NCBI RefSeq assembly: GCF_018326305.1
Contig: NZ_AP023415.1
Coordinates: 868,001-932,000, forward strand
Source: Vescimonas fastidiosa
GTDB taxonomy: Bacteria > Bacillota > Clostridia > Oscillospirales > Oscillospiraceae
Length of the DNA: 64,000 bases
Direction of reading: 5' to 3'
This document shows positions 52,701 through 60,224 of the stretch, one piece after another. The number at the start of each line of letters is the position of its first letter. The stretch's first letter is position 1. The notes beneath the pieces are model-generated. The model was not told where the DNA came from. It saw only the letters and a list, made by a program, of their open reading frames with translations, and did no database searches. Both the position numbers and the translations under genes were made by a program.

Positions 52701-53170
52701 AAGCTGCGCGCCTTCTCCAGCGCATCATCGGCATCCCGCAGCGGCTCGGTGCAGCCGGGGATGATGGGCACCCCGCATTTGATGGCGATCTCCTTGGCGC
52801 TGAGCTTATCCCCCATTTGCGCCAGCACCTGAGACGACGGCCCCACGAACAGAATGCCGTTTTCCTCGCAGGCCCGGGCAAAGTCGGCGTTCTCAGAGAG
52901 GAAACCGTAGCCGGGATGGATGGCGGTAACGCCCCGGCGCCGGGCCAGGCTGATAATGCCGGGAATGTCCAAATACGCACCCAGGGGGGACTTTTTTTCT
53001 CCCACCAGATATGCCTCGTCCGCCTTAGTGCGGAACAGCGAATAGGTGTCCTCATTGGAATAGATGGCCACGGTGTGTAGGCCCAGATCGTAGCAGGCGC
53101 GGAATATGCGCACGGCGATCTCACCGCGATTGGCCACCAGGACCTTTTTAATTTGTGTGATCTGCTGCAT
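49730..53170 (-). CDS. pyc: Pyruvate carboxylase
   Basis: The 1146-residue biotin enzyme converts pyruvate, bicarbonate and ATP to oxaloacetate. The N-terminal biotin carboxylase (about 1-460) starts KKVLVANRGEIAVRIFRACY and has the Gly-rich ATP loop KASAGGGGRGMRRCDSPEEV. The carboxyltransferase (about 530-830) has TTMRDAHQSLLSTRMRTRDM and HLHTHDTTGNQVAALLLA. The C-terminal carrier domain has the biotinyl Lys in VIEAMKMETAI (about 1107). Length and order match single-chain Pyc. The ATG at 53170 follows AAAGGATAGCCGT; AT-rich promoter-like sequence (TATATCATTTTATAA) lies upstream. It supplies oxaloacetate for amino acids or succinate. Confidence 0.96.
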   Translation of the reverse strand: MQQITQIKKVLVANRGEIAVRIFRACYDLGLHTVAIYSNEDTYSLFRTKADEAYLVGEKKSPLGAYLDIPGIISLARRRGVTAIHPGYGFLSENADFARACEENGILFVGPSSQVLAQMGDKLSAKEIAIKCGVPIIPGCTEPLRDADDALEKARSFGFPVILKASAGGGGRGMRRCDSPEEVKTAYELVHSEAEKSFGCGDIFMEKYLVEPKHIEVQILADKYGNVYHLGERDCSLQRRYQKVVEFAPAWSVPQETVEALRRDAVKIAKSVGYVSAGTVEFLVDKSGNYYFIEMNPRIQVEHTVTEMVTGVDIVRAQLLVAAGFPLDCPEIGLTKQEDVHFDGYAIQCRVTTEDPSNNFAPDNGKITAYHSPGGFGVRLDGGNVGVGTVISPYYDSLLVKVTSWDRTFPAACRKSARAINEVRVRGVKTNIPFVTNILAHPTFIAGRCHTKFIDETPELFELVDSRDRATRVLRYISEIQVANPNAERHQYDIPRFPEAKEPLGPGLKQILDEKGPDAVKQWVLDQKKLLLTDTTMRDAHQSLLSTRMRTRDMVKGAEGMADILRDCFSLEMWGGATFDVAYRFLHESPWERLRLLREKIPNIPFQMLLRGSNLVGYANYPDNLVRAFVEEAAQRGIDVFRVFDSLNWVPGMEVAMEEVLRQNKLLEATMCYTGDILDETKDKYTLKYYVNLAKELEKRGAHMLAIKDMSGLLKPYAAKKLVSTLKQEVGLPIHLHTHDTTGNQVAALLLAAEAGVDVVDVACAPMAGLTSQPSLDAVVAALHGTERDTGLDLRRVQELSNYWSDVRLRYESFDHGLKSSTTDIYRYEIPGGQYTNLRPQVESLGLGDRFEEVKEMYKTVNDMLGDPVKVTPSSKVVGDLAIFMVQNDLTPENIVRRGEALAFPDSVVSYFKGMMGQPAWGFPKDLQRVVLKGEEPITCRPGALLPPVDFAQLQQEVEQFREAPEKKDLISYAMYPKVYEDFCRHRKEYGYITRMGSHVFFNGMALGETNKINIEDGKTLVIKYLGLGDRNSDGTVNVQFELNGMRREVTVRDPHASEQTRQATLADESDPLQVGTSIPGMVSKLCVKQGDRVEKDQVLAVIEAMKMETAITARTAGTVKTIRVKEGQPVKAKELLMTLEAAPQN

Positions 53171-53514
53171 ACGGCTATCCTTTCATTTATAAAATGATAT
53201 ATTTAATACCAATATACACTTTTTTCCCTCATAGCGCCATATGCAAAATAACTAAAATGTCCGTAAGTACTGGCCAGATGAGGCGCAAGAGTGCCAACGG
53301 CATAGAGCAGATTCCGTGTACCGCCCCCTTCTAGCAAGTACCTGCGACTTTCACAATATCATATATGTAAATTTTTTCCGTTAACCCCGAATTTTTACAG
53401 TGCTATTTTTTCAGAAAAAGGCGTTATAGATCCATTGGATCGAAGCTGTTAAAGACTTCATGCATGCTCGACTTTTAGCATTTCCGTATCCCCCGGCTAA
53501 TTTTGCTGCTCAAA

Positions 53515-53683
53515 TCAGCCTCCCTGACCTGCCAGCGCCAGAAATTTTTTATCTGACTGAATCCCCTGTGTCAGAAACCGACCGTCCCGGAACAGGGCAT
53601 AGGTCGTGACCGGCGCAGGCACATTCTGCGCAGATTCTTTGTCAGTGATATGGATGACCTTGAGCGGGATACCATATCTCCCT
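53515..53683 (-). pseudogene. Truncated YoaP-type GNAT acetyltransferase (C-terminal end only)
   Basis: On the minus strand a frame ending in TGA (53517-53515) encodes YGIPLKVIHITDKESAQNVP, then APVTTYALFRDGRF and a Lys-rich end. This is the tail of the YoaP family (thioredoxin-like domain after a GNAT domain), from memory. It is cut off near 53683, exactly where the Rhs-derived fragment begins, so the rest was lost by recombination. The segment 53171-53514 has no recognisable gene. Confidence 0.55.
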
Positions 53684-53756
53684 GCGCATTATTTTGGTTT
53701 ACGAATGCAATGCAAATGTGGTATACTTTGATGGGGTGCAGCTATTTAACACCTAT
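53678..53756 (+). pseudogene. Rhs fragment, copy 1
   Basis: These 79 bases are about 92 percent identical to 55308-55386; the six differences are all C/T transitions. The frame encodes YECNANVVYFDGVQLFNTY, part of an Rhs core near its C-terminal end. The frame continues without a stop into the following gene. It marks a lost Rhs toxin gene whose 3' tip was replaced. Confidence 0.6.
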
Positions 53757-53801
53757 GCAATTAATAACGACCGGCGTATTAAAAATTATGGGAGAGTAAC
53801 A

Positions 53802-54083
53802 ATGGATAAGCCAGCTTTTCTAAAAAAGCTCTGTGAATATGGCATTGATACAAACATTGTTTGTTTTAATGACTCTGCAAAAGATGATGTGTTTTGTGTA
53901 ATAAACAACCATGGCTACACCGATGTGTTTTACCGTGAAAGAGGCTGCGAATACGATAGGCATAGGTTTCTATCTCAGCCAGAGGCTCTACAATATCTCC
54001 TAAATAAAATCCTTACAATAGCAGGGATATGCAGCAAAAACAATTCATTTTCTGATGAATTAACAGATTCATCCACGGTTTAA
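53802..54083 (+). CDS. Small immunity-like protein of a polymorphic toxin locus (Imm59-like)
   Basis: The 93-residue product starts at the ATG at 53802, with GGGAGAGTAAC before it. It is acidic and soluble, with FLKKLCEYGIDTNIVCFNDS and the motif VFYRERGCEYDRHRFLSQPE followed by ALQYLLNKIL. From memory it resembles the short immunity proteins (Imm59 type) found after Rhs/WapA toxin tips. It directly follows an Rhs fragment, and its AT-rich composition differs from the GC-rich chromosome. The cognate toxin is missing, so it may act as an orphan immunity gene. Confidence 0.6.
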   Translation: MDKPAFLKKLCEYGIDTNIVCFNDSAKDDVFCVINNHGYTDVFYRERGCEYDRHRFLSQPEALQYLLNKILTIAGICSKNNSFSDELTDSSTV

Positions 54084-54163
54084 TCATCAAGTTAGGATTG
54101 TTGCCTAATAAGGGGGCCGTGTATACAGCAGCATATACTTTTTAACTTTATGAGGTAATTATT

Positions 54164-54703
54164 ATGAGAAAAAATTGGGGATTATTATCACTCACCACCT
54201 TAATACGGTTACTCACATCTTGTTCAATAGGAAACTCTAATATGCGAAAAATGTTTTTTGCAAGGAACAACAATCAAATTGCAAATGAACAACTTGAAGC
54301 ATTGTTAGAGGCAATTCAATCGAAAAATGCCCAAGCAGTAAAAGAACTGTTTTCCGATAACGCATGGGCGGAATCAGGAAATATGGAGAAGTCTATCCTG
54401 GTACTGTTTGACTACTTTCAAGGGGAGTTGGTCTCCTATAAAAGCTGGGCTGGGCCCAGTGTTCACGCCACCAAAAATCATGGTGAGTATTGGAAAAGCT
54501 ACGACTGCACTTATGACTTCGAGACAACGCAGGATAAGTATCGCCTCGCCATGGAGATCATAACGGTGGACACTACGGACGCGGACAATATAGGAATACG
54601 GTCGTTGTATATCATTCGATTTGAGGATGACACAGACCAGAATTGTGCGTACTGGGGCGACGGAGAACATACACCGGGTATCAACATTGGCAAGACTGAA
54701 TAA
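54164..54703 (+). CDS. DUF5104-like lipoprotein
   Basis: The 179-residue product starts at the ATG at 54164 (GAGGTAATTATT upstream). A short signal with a possible lipobox Cys (LIRLLTSCSIGN, Cys about 20) is followed by QIANEQLEALLEAIQSKNAQ, AVKELFSDNAW, a YFQGELVSYKSWAGPSV block and a C-terminal beta part. This matches my memory of the DUF5104 family, small lipoproteins often found beside Rhs or other toxin loci and possibly acting as immunity proteins. AT-rich like its neighbours. Confidence 0.65.
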   Translation: MRKNWGLLSLTTLIRLLTSCSIGNSNMRKMFFARNNNQIANEQLEALLEAIQSKNAQAVKELFSDNAWAESGNMEKSILVLFDYFQGELVSYKSWAGPSVHATKNHGEYWKSYDCTYDFETTQDKYRLAMEIITVDTTDADNIGIRSLYIIRFEDDTDQNCAYWGDGEHTPGINIGKTE

Positions 54704-54823
54704 AATGGCAATTTAGGTGCATCGAATGGACTTGTGAGAGGATGGCAAAAGCTTAATCTATTCCCGGATGCGCTCACCTGGCAGCTTGGAAATTTGGTAG
54801 TTTGCAATAGGAGTTGAAATGAA

Positions 54824-55195
54824 TTGAGTGTGATTATCAGTTTTTTCTGCTTGTCCCTATTATCGTCTGTGGCGCTCAAGAATCTCTCGACATTCGAAAT
54901 TGATAGATTTGGGACAAACCTCCATCCCAAAAATACCAAATGGTTTGTCTCGCCCCCCACATGGATGCGAAAAACTTTCAAAATTACTAAGTGGGCGTTC
55001 ATTCCACGGTATTTGTATTTTAATTTATTCTTATCTCTCTTTTTTGCCGCTCTCGCTCCTATCAGTTCCATAATTTATATAACTTCTGACTGCAATCCGA
55101 TAATTGCCAGATTGCTGATATTTGTACCTTGCTGCTTGGGCATAATAGATATTATTTTCACTACTATTATGACAGCTATCGCAAAGAAATATTAA
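54824..55195 (+). CDS. Small membrane protein of the Rhs-remnant island, unknown
   Basis: The 123-residue frame begins at a TTG at 54824, ten bases after AGGAG; there is no usable ATG. Hydrophobic segments lie at residues 1-16, about 65-85 (YFNLFLSLFFAALAPISSII) and about 93-115 (IIARLLIFVPCCLGIIDIIF). No family recognised. A GC-rich terminator hairpin follows 31 bases later. It may be another immunity gene or an unrelated passenger. Coding status is moderately likely. Confidence 0.5.
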   Translation: MSVIISFFCLSLLSSVALKNLSTFEIDRFGTNLHPKNTKWFVSPPTWMRKTFKITKWAFIPRYLYFNLFLSLFFAALAPISSIIYITSDCNPIIARLLIFVPCCLGIIDIIFTTIMTAIAKKY

Positions 55196-55226
55196 CGCAT
55201 TTCGCAGCAGGCAGTTCAACTAAAGG

Positions 55227-55257
55227 GGGCACCGCGTGGTATACGCGGTGCCCTTTT
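55227..55257 (+). terminator. Terminator in the Rhs-remnant island
   Basis: GGGCACCGCG and CGCGGTGCCC, 10-bp arms, 7-nt loop, TTTT tail. Confidence 0.65.
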
Positions 55258-55553
55258 CATGACTGGCAGTATCTGTCCATGCGGGTGGCGGCGAAGACGG
55301 CCTATACCTCCCTGCGCATTATTTTGGTTTATGAATGCAATGCAAATGTGGTACACTTTGATGGGGTGTAGCTATTCAATACCTACGGCCCGTGGGGCGA
55401 AGCTTGCGGCATGAGCGGGACACTTGCCTCCACCTTGGGAGTTATAAATCCCCTCCGCTACCGGGGCTATGTCTACGATACCGAGACGGGGCTGCATTAC
55501 CTCAATAGCCGGTATTATAATCCCGTTTGGGGCAGATTTATCAGTGCATATCC
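55258..55553 (+). pseudogene. Rhs-repeat protein fragment, copy 2
   Basis: A broken Rhs frame encodes SLRIILVYECNANVVHFDGV, then an in-frame TAG (55369-55371) where copy 1 has CAG, then LFNTYGPWGEACGMSGTLAS and NPLRYRGYVYDTETGLHYLN with SRYYNPVWGRFISA, the conserved end of the Rhs core just before a toxin tip. It is truncated at both ends and ends where the P-type ATPase terminator region begins. Rhs proteins are large surface toxins used in contact killing. Confidence 0.8.
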
Positions 55554-55587
55554 GCCTACCTTAACGCTGAACACACGATGCCTGCAA

Positions 55588-55621
55588 GGAGCAGAGAAGC
55601 ACCTTGCCGCCTCTCTGCTCC
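55588..55621. terminator. Hairpin after the P-type ATPase gene
   Basis: GGAGCAGAGA and TCTCTGCTCC, 10-bp arms around a 14-nt loop, 14 bases past the ATPase stop. No clear T-tract, so termination strength is uncertain. Confidence 0.4.
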
Positions 55622-55634
55622 CTCACTTGCTTGT

Positions 55635-57731
55635 TTATTTTTGGGTATTTTCTTCATCGTCCAGCAGGTCGGCCATATTCCGCAGGCTGATGCCCAGGGT
55701 GGACCCGTTGTGCAGCAGTGCCGAGGTGGCAGGTGGCAGTACACCCGCCACGCCCAGTGCGATCAGCGTCAGGTTGAAGCCCACGATGAAGCGGTAGCTG
55801 CCGTGGATACGCGCCATCAGTGCCTCACCGAGCCTGCGCAGCGTTACCAGCGCAAACAGATCCTCCGAGGCAACGGTGATGTCGGCAATCTCCCGGGCGA
55901 TAGCCGCGCCGGTGGAGATGGCGATGCCCGCGTCCGCCTCCGACAGTGCCGGGGAGTCGTTGACTCCGTCGCCCACCATGATAACGGTGTGGCCCTTCGC
56001 CTTTTCCCGCCGGATAAACGCGGCCTTGTCCTCCGGCAGCACCTCGGCGTACACAGCGTCCACGCCCACCTCGGCGGCCACGGTCTCCGCCGTGCGGCGG
56101 TTGTCGCCGGTCATCATCACCACATTGGTAAAGCCGCTCTCGTGCAGCGCTCTTACCGCCTCCCGTGCCTCCCGGCGCAGGGGATCGTGGATGCAGATCA
56201 CCGCCGCCAGCTCCCCGTCTATGCAGAGGTACAGGTGGGAATACGCGGCGGGCAGGGTGTCAAATTTCGCCTGTTCTCCCTCCGGGATGCAGCAGCCCTC
56301 GTCCTCAAAGACAAAGTGTGCGCTGCCGATGATGACCTTCTTGCCCTCCACCATGCTGGAGATGCCGTGGGCCACCACATACTGCACCTGCGAATGATAC
56401 TCCTCGTGGGTGAGCCCGTGCCGCTTTGCCTCCGCTACCACGGCGTTTGCCATGGAATGCGGGTAATGCTCCTCCAGACAGGCGGCAAGCCGGAGCATTT
56501 CCGCCTCGTCATGTCCGCCGAAGGGGACGACCGCCGCCACGGTGGGCGTCGCATAGGTCAGTGTGCCGGTCTTGTCGAACACAATGGTGTCCGCCTTGGC
56601 CACCGCCTCCAAAAAGCGTCCGCCCTTGACGGAGATGTGATAGCCGCTGCTCTCCCGCATGGCGGACAGCACCGCGATGGGGATGGCCAGCTTCAGGGCG
56701 CAGGAGAAGTCCACCATCAGCACCGAGAGCATTTTCGTCACATTCCGGGTCAGAAGATAGGTCAGCGCCGTGCCGCCCAGCGTGTAGGGCACCAGTCTGT
56801 CCGCCATCCGGGAGGCTTTGTCCTCGGCGGTGGATTTCAGCTTCTCCGACTCCTCGATCATGCGAACCACCCGGTCATACCGCCCACTGCCGGAGGATTT
56901 CTCTACGGAGATGACGCACTCGCCCTCCTCCGCCACCGTCCCGGCATAGACGGGACTGCCGGGATGCTTGGCCACGGGCATAGACTCGCCGGTGAGGGAG
57001 GCCTGGTTCACCATGGCCTCTCCCTCCACTACTCGGCCGTCCAGCGGGATCATGCCGCCGGTGCGGATCACGATACGGTCCCCCGGCTTCACATCGGTGA
57101 TTTTCGTCAGCACCTCGGTGCCGTTTACCTGCTGCCAGACGCTGTCCACCCGCAGGCTCATGGCGGAGGCAAGGTCGGCCACGGACTTTTTGTGGGTCCA
57201 CTCCTCCAGAATTTCGCCCAGATGCAGCATGAACATCACAGAGCCGGCGGTGGCAAAGTCTCCCCGTACCATGGACACCGTGACGGCGGTGGCATCCAGC
57301 ACGGCGACAGACAGTTTGCCGTGCCACAGTGCCGAAAGCCCCTCCCGGATGTACTTTACGGAGCGGAACAGTGCCAGTGCCGTGGTGATGGGCGCAGGCA
57401 GAAACAGCTTGGAGATGCATCTGCGCATAACGGCAACTGCCAGCTTGTCCTCAAACTCCCGGTTCAGGGCCCGGGAGGTATGCTCCGGCACCAGCTCCAT
57501 AGCTTCCGCCTTGGCGAAGGAGAATGTCGCCAGCGCTCGAATTATACTTCCGCGCTCCGCCTCATAGAGCACCACGGCGTCCTGCGTCCGGTCGTAGACC
57601 TTGACCGCCTGCACGCCGTCCTGGGCGCGCAGATAGTATTCCAGCACATCCGCTTGGGATACTGTCATCCGCCCGCAGCACAGGTGTACCCGCAGCCGTC
57701 CGGTCGTTTCATGTAGGATCGTACACTTCAT
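55635..57731 (-). CDS. P1B-type heavy-metal ATPase with SCALK instead of CPC
   Basis: The 698-residue transporter has an N-terminal HMA-like region without a CxxC (MKCTILHETTGRLRVHLCC), membrane helices, the actuator TGES (QASLTGESMPVAKH), the phosphorylation motif VFDKTGTLTY (Asp about 385) and the hinge MVGDGVNDSPALSEADAG. The metal-site helix reads VDFSCALKLAIPIAV (about 342) where Cu/Zn ATPases have CPC or CPX; related SCA-type pumps have been linked to Mn or Fe, so an Mn/Fe-type substrate is inferred. It is the last gene of a metal operon, 3 bases after the DUF6110-like gene. Confidence 0.9.
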   Translation of the reverse strand: MKCTILHETTGRLRVHLCCGRMTVSQADVLEYYLRAQDGVQAVKVYDRTQDAVVLYEAERGSIIRALATFSFAKAEAMELVPEHTSRALNREFEDKLAVAVMRRCISKLFLPAPITTALALFRSVKYIREGLSALWHGKLSVAVLDATAVTVSMVRGDFATAGSVMFMLHLGEILEEWTHKKSVADLASAMSLRVDSVWQQVNGTEVLTKITDVKPGDRIVIRTGGMIPLDGRVVEGEAMVNQASLTGESMPVAKHPGSPVYAGTVAEEGECVISVEKSSGSGRYDRVVRMIEESEKLKSTAEDKASRMADRLVPYTLGGTALTYLLTRNVTKMLSVLMVDFSCALKLAIPIAVLSAMRESSGYHISVKGGRFLEAVAKADTIVFDKTGTLTYATPTVAAVVPFGGHDEAEMLRLAACLEEHYPHSMANAVVAEAKRHGLTHEEYHSQVQYVVAHGISSMVEGKKVIIGSAHFVFEDEGCCIPEGEQAKFDTLPAAYSHLYLCIDGELAAVICIHDPLRREAREAVRALHESGFTNVVMMTGDNRRTAETVAAEVGVDAVYAEVLPEDKAAFIRREKAKGHTVIMVGDGVNDSPALSEADAGIAISTGAAIAREIADITVASEDLFALVTLRRLGEALMARIHGSYRFIVGFNLTLIALGVAGVLPPATSALLHNGSTLGISLRNMADLLDDEENTQK

Positions 57732-57734
57732 GGA

Positions 57735-58004
57735 TCACTCCGCCTTGCTTTCCTCCGCAGAAGCGTCCTCCACCACAGCAGCAGCCTCCGCCTCTGCGCG
57801 GCATTCGTTGATTGCCTTCGCGTCGGCGTAAACATCCTCCGCACCCTCACGCACCGCCGTGACCGTTTTCATCACGCCCTCCTTGGCACGCAGTGCGGCG
57901 GCAGTGGTGTGGGCGTAGACCTTCTTGGCGTCCTTGCTGCCCAGCAGCTTGATGCCTGCCGTTCCGAACAGCACGCCTGCTGCAAATAAACCGAGTTTTT
58001 TCAT
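57735..58004 (-). CDS. DUF6110-like small protein
   Basis: The 89-residue protein starts KKLGLFAAGVLFGTAGIKLL, one membrane segment with a Gly-rich face, followed by a His/Lys helix (KDAKKVYAHTTAAALRAKEG) and an acidic Ala/Glu tail. It matches DUF6110, which I associate with genes beside P1B ATPases in Clostridia. Only 3 bases separate it from the ATPase gene, so it is probably a pump partner or metal chaperone; this is inference. Confidence 0.75.
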   Translation of the reverse strand: MKKLGLFAAGVLFGTAGIKLLGSKDAKKVYAHTTAAALRAKEGVMKTVTAVREGAEDVYADAKAINECRAEAEAAAVVEDASAEESKAE

Positions 58005-58096
58005 AATGATTGTCCTCCTATATAAAATATATATGTCAAACCGATGGCCGCGATGGCGGCATCGGAATGATCTTACTGTTTCTTCTTCCCGAAATC

Positions 58097-58873
58097 CTAT
58101 CCCAGCGCCACATCCAGCACCATCATCACGCTGAAGCCTACCGCAAAGAACACCGTTCCAAGATTCGAGTGCCGCCCCTGCGACATTTCCGGAATCAACT
58201 CCTCTACCACCACATAGAGCATGGCGCCCGCTGCAAAGCTCAGCAGATACGGCAGCGCCGGGATCACAAGCTGCGCCGCGAGAAGCGTCAGCACCGCGTC
58301 GATAGGCTCGACAACGCCGGAAAGCACGCCGCCGAGAAACGCTCGGCCCTTGTGTTCCCCCTCCGCCCGGAGCGGCATGGAGATGATCGCCCCCTCGGGA
58401 AAATTCTGAATGGCAATGCCGAGGGACAGCGCCAGTGCGCTTGCCGCAGTAATCTGCGTATTGCCCGAAAGAAAGCCTGCATACACCACGCCGACTGCCA
58501 TTCCTTCCGGGATATTATGTAAGGTAACAGCCAGCACCATCATGGTGGTGCGCCCGAGCTTGCTTTTCGGACCCTCGGCCTGTTCACTTCCCACATGAAG
58601 ATGGGGAATCAAACGGTCAAGCAGGAGCAAAAACAGCACGCCGACCCAAAATCCGATAAAGGCGGGGAGAAAGGACAGCTTCCCCATATCCTCCGACTGC
58701 TCAATGGCGGGGATCAGCAAGCTCCAGATGGACGCTGCCACCATCACGCCGGCGGCAAAGCCCGCAAGGGCGCGCTGCACCAGATCGCCAAGGGATTTTT
58801 TCATAAAGAACACGCAGGCCGCGCCCAGCGTTGTACCCAAGAAAGGGATCATGATTCCAAGAAAGGTTTCCAT
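58097..58873 (-). CDS. ZIP-family metal transporter
   Basis: The 258-residue protein has eight membrane helices with ZIP signatures: TLHNIPEGMAVGVVYAG (helix IV, metal-binding His-Asn-x-x-Glu-Gly) and AIQNFPEGAIISMPLRAEG (helix V). The ATG at 58873 is preferred over a GTG at 58882. ZIP proteins move Zn, Fe or Mn into the cytoplasm, GufA-type ones being the closest match. It precedes DUF6110 and the ATPase by about 90 bases containing a weak hairpin. Import and export genes in one operon is a notable combination. Confidence 0.92.
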   Translation of the reverse strand: METFLGIMIPFLGTTLGAACVFFMKKSLGDLVQRALAGFAAGVMVAASIWSLLIPAIEQSEDMGKLSFLPAFIGFWVGVLFLLLLDRLIPHLHVGSEQAEGPKSKLGRTTMMVLAVTLHNIPEGMAVGVVYAGFLSGNTQITAASALALSLGIAIQNFPEGAIISMPLRAEGEHKGRAFLGGVLSGVVEPIDAVLTLLAAQLVIPALPYLLSFAAGAMLYVVVEELIPEMSQGRHSNLGTVFFAVGFSVMMVLDVALG

Positions 58874-58900
58874 TTGTCTCACCGCCTTTGCATTGCGCTT

Positions 58901-59602
58901 TTATTTGTTTCTCCTGAAGCCCGCCTCATCCCGATATTCGGGATGTTCTTTTACATACGGGTCCTGATCGCCGCAGATGGTATAATCGCATCGGCAGCCA
59001 TCCACGCAGGTAGTCGTCCGCACCAGCCTTGCGTGGAGCAGCTCCATGGACGCATAGTCCACATTGCACAGGGCGGGCATAATATCCGTAAGGCCGTGCC
59101 GGATGGCAAACTCCGCCGCCGGACACGATGTAAATTCATAATAAATAGGCTTGTCGGTTTCATAAGGCGCAACCGACATCTCGTAATCGTGCCATTTGTC
59201 GCAGCCGCTTTTCGCCCGCACAAACGCCTTGTACATCAGTTTCCGCCAGAACGGCTTGTTGCAGTCCACGAATTTCAGCTTGCGGAAGGTCGGCAGGATC
59301 AGATTTTCCTCCATCTCTTCAATTTCACGGAATGAAGTAGCGGCTTTGCAGACTGTGTAATAGCTCATGATGGCGATGCAGTCGTAGGTGCCGCCTACGC
59401 CGTTGTGGAAGTTCTTTTTGCCGCCCAAGTCGGTGCGCCAGTCGGAGAGGAAGTCCACATACTGCCGCTGCACCTGTTCCCATACTGTCTCCCGCTCTGC
59501 TTCCGGATAGTGCAGGGCGATTTTCGCCCGTATCTCTTTCTTGCAGGGCTTGGAATACAGCACATGGCATTTGCGGTCAAATAGGAGCTTCTTGTCCTTC
59601 AT
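58901..59602 (-). CDS. L-2-amino-thiazoline-4-carboxylate hydrolase family protein
   Basis: The 233-residue protein resembles the ATC hydrolase family: it has DYEMSVAPYETDKPIYYEFT and CPAAEFAIRHGLTDIMPALC, then CVDGCRCDYTICGDQDPY with clustered Cys. The family is named for a Pseudomonas enzyme opening the thiazoline ring to cysteine; most Firmicutes members are uncharacterised and often lie beside methyltransferases. The Cys-rich end could bind metal. It lies 27 bases before the ZIP gene. Confidence 0.75.
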   Translation of the reverse strand: MKDKKLLFDRKCHVLYSKPCKKEIRAKIALHYPEAERETVWEQVQRQYVDFLSDWRTDLGGKKNFHNGVGGTYDCIAIMSYYTVCKAATSFREIEEMEENLILPTFRKLKFVDCNKPFWRKLMYKAFVRAKSGCDKWHDYEMSVAPYETDKPIYYEFTSCPAAEFAIRHGLTDIMPALCNVDYASMELLHARLVRTTTCVDGCRCDYTICGDQDPYVKEHPEYRDEAGFRRNK

Positions 59603-59617
59603 CTGTCTGCTTTTTCC

Positions 59618-60223
59618 TCACTTCCGCGCCGTGACGCAGAGCCAGCTTTTCTTTTTGTGTATCTGCACCTCGTGAAAACCCGCCTGCTCCAGATATGCCT
59701 TCAGCTCGGCGTCCTTGTAGATGGTCATGCCGCCGATGATCTCCGTCCACTTCTCGTCCTTGTCCGTGTCGCCACTGCTCTCGTTGCAAATGAGAAAGGT
59801 CCCGCCGACCTTCAGCACCCGGTAGACCTCCCGGAAGCATCGGGGCAGATCAGGCCAGAAATAGACGGTTTCAAAGGCTGTAACCGCATCGAACCAGTCA
59901 TCTGCGAAGATCATATCCGCCACGCTGCCTTGCAGAATGGCACAGCGACCCTCCGCGATGGCGGCCTCGTTGACCTTTTTGGATTTCTCCACGCTGACGG
60001 AGGAATAGTCAATGCCCTTCACAATACCCTCCGGGCATTTTTTCAGCAGTCTCTTGATGTTCGCCCCGCCGCCGCAGCCGCAGTCCAGCACCTTGGCGTC
60101 CGGAGTAAGCTCCAAAAAGTGAAGTCCCCACCGTGCCACAGGACTGTGGCCCAGGTTCATCATGGCGACCATGAGCTTCCCGCCAAAGCCCACGGGCTTG
60201 CGGGTATTTTCAAAGAATGACAT
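59618..60223 (-). CDS. Class I SAM-dependent methyltransferase
   Basis: The 201-residue enzyme has the SAM motif I AKVLDCGCGGGANIKRLLK, motif II region VKGIDYSSVSVEKSKKVN and RVLKVGGTFLICNESSG. The ATG at 60223 follows GAGGTGTGAT, overlapping the end of the preceding methyltransferase gene. The substrate is unknown; the closest general type is small-molecule (UbiE/CrcA-like) methylation. Confidence 0.85.
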   Translation of the reverse strand: MSFFENTRKPVGFGGKLMVAMMNLGHSPVARWGLHFLELTPDAKVLDCGCGGGANIKRLLKKCPEGIVKGIDYSSVSVEKSKKVNEAAIAEGRCAILQGSVADMIFADDWFDAVTAFETVYFWPDLPRCFREVYRVLKVGGTFLICNESSGDTDKDEKWTEIIGGMTIYKDAELKAYLEQAGFHEVQIHKKKSWLCVTARK

Positions 60224-60224
60224 A

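Noticed and set aside
54704..54818. Short open stretch between the lipoprotein gene and the membrane gene (GLVRGWQKLNLFPDALTWQL)
   Set aside because: It may be a remnant of a toxin tip or membrane protein, but it has no start and no recognised family, so it is not listed as a gene.
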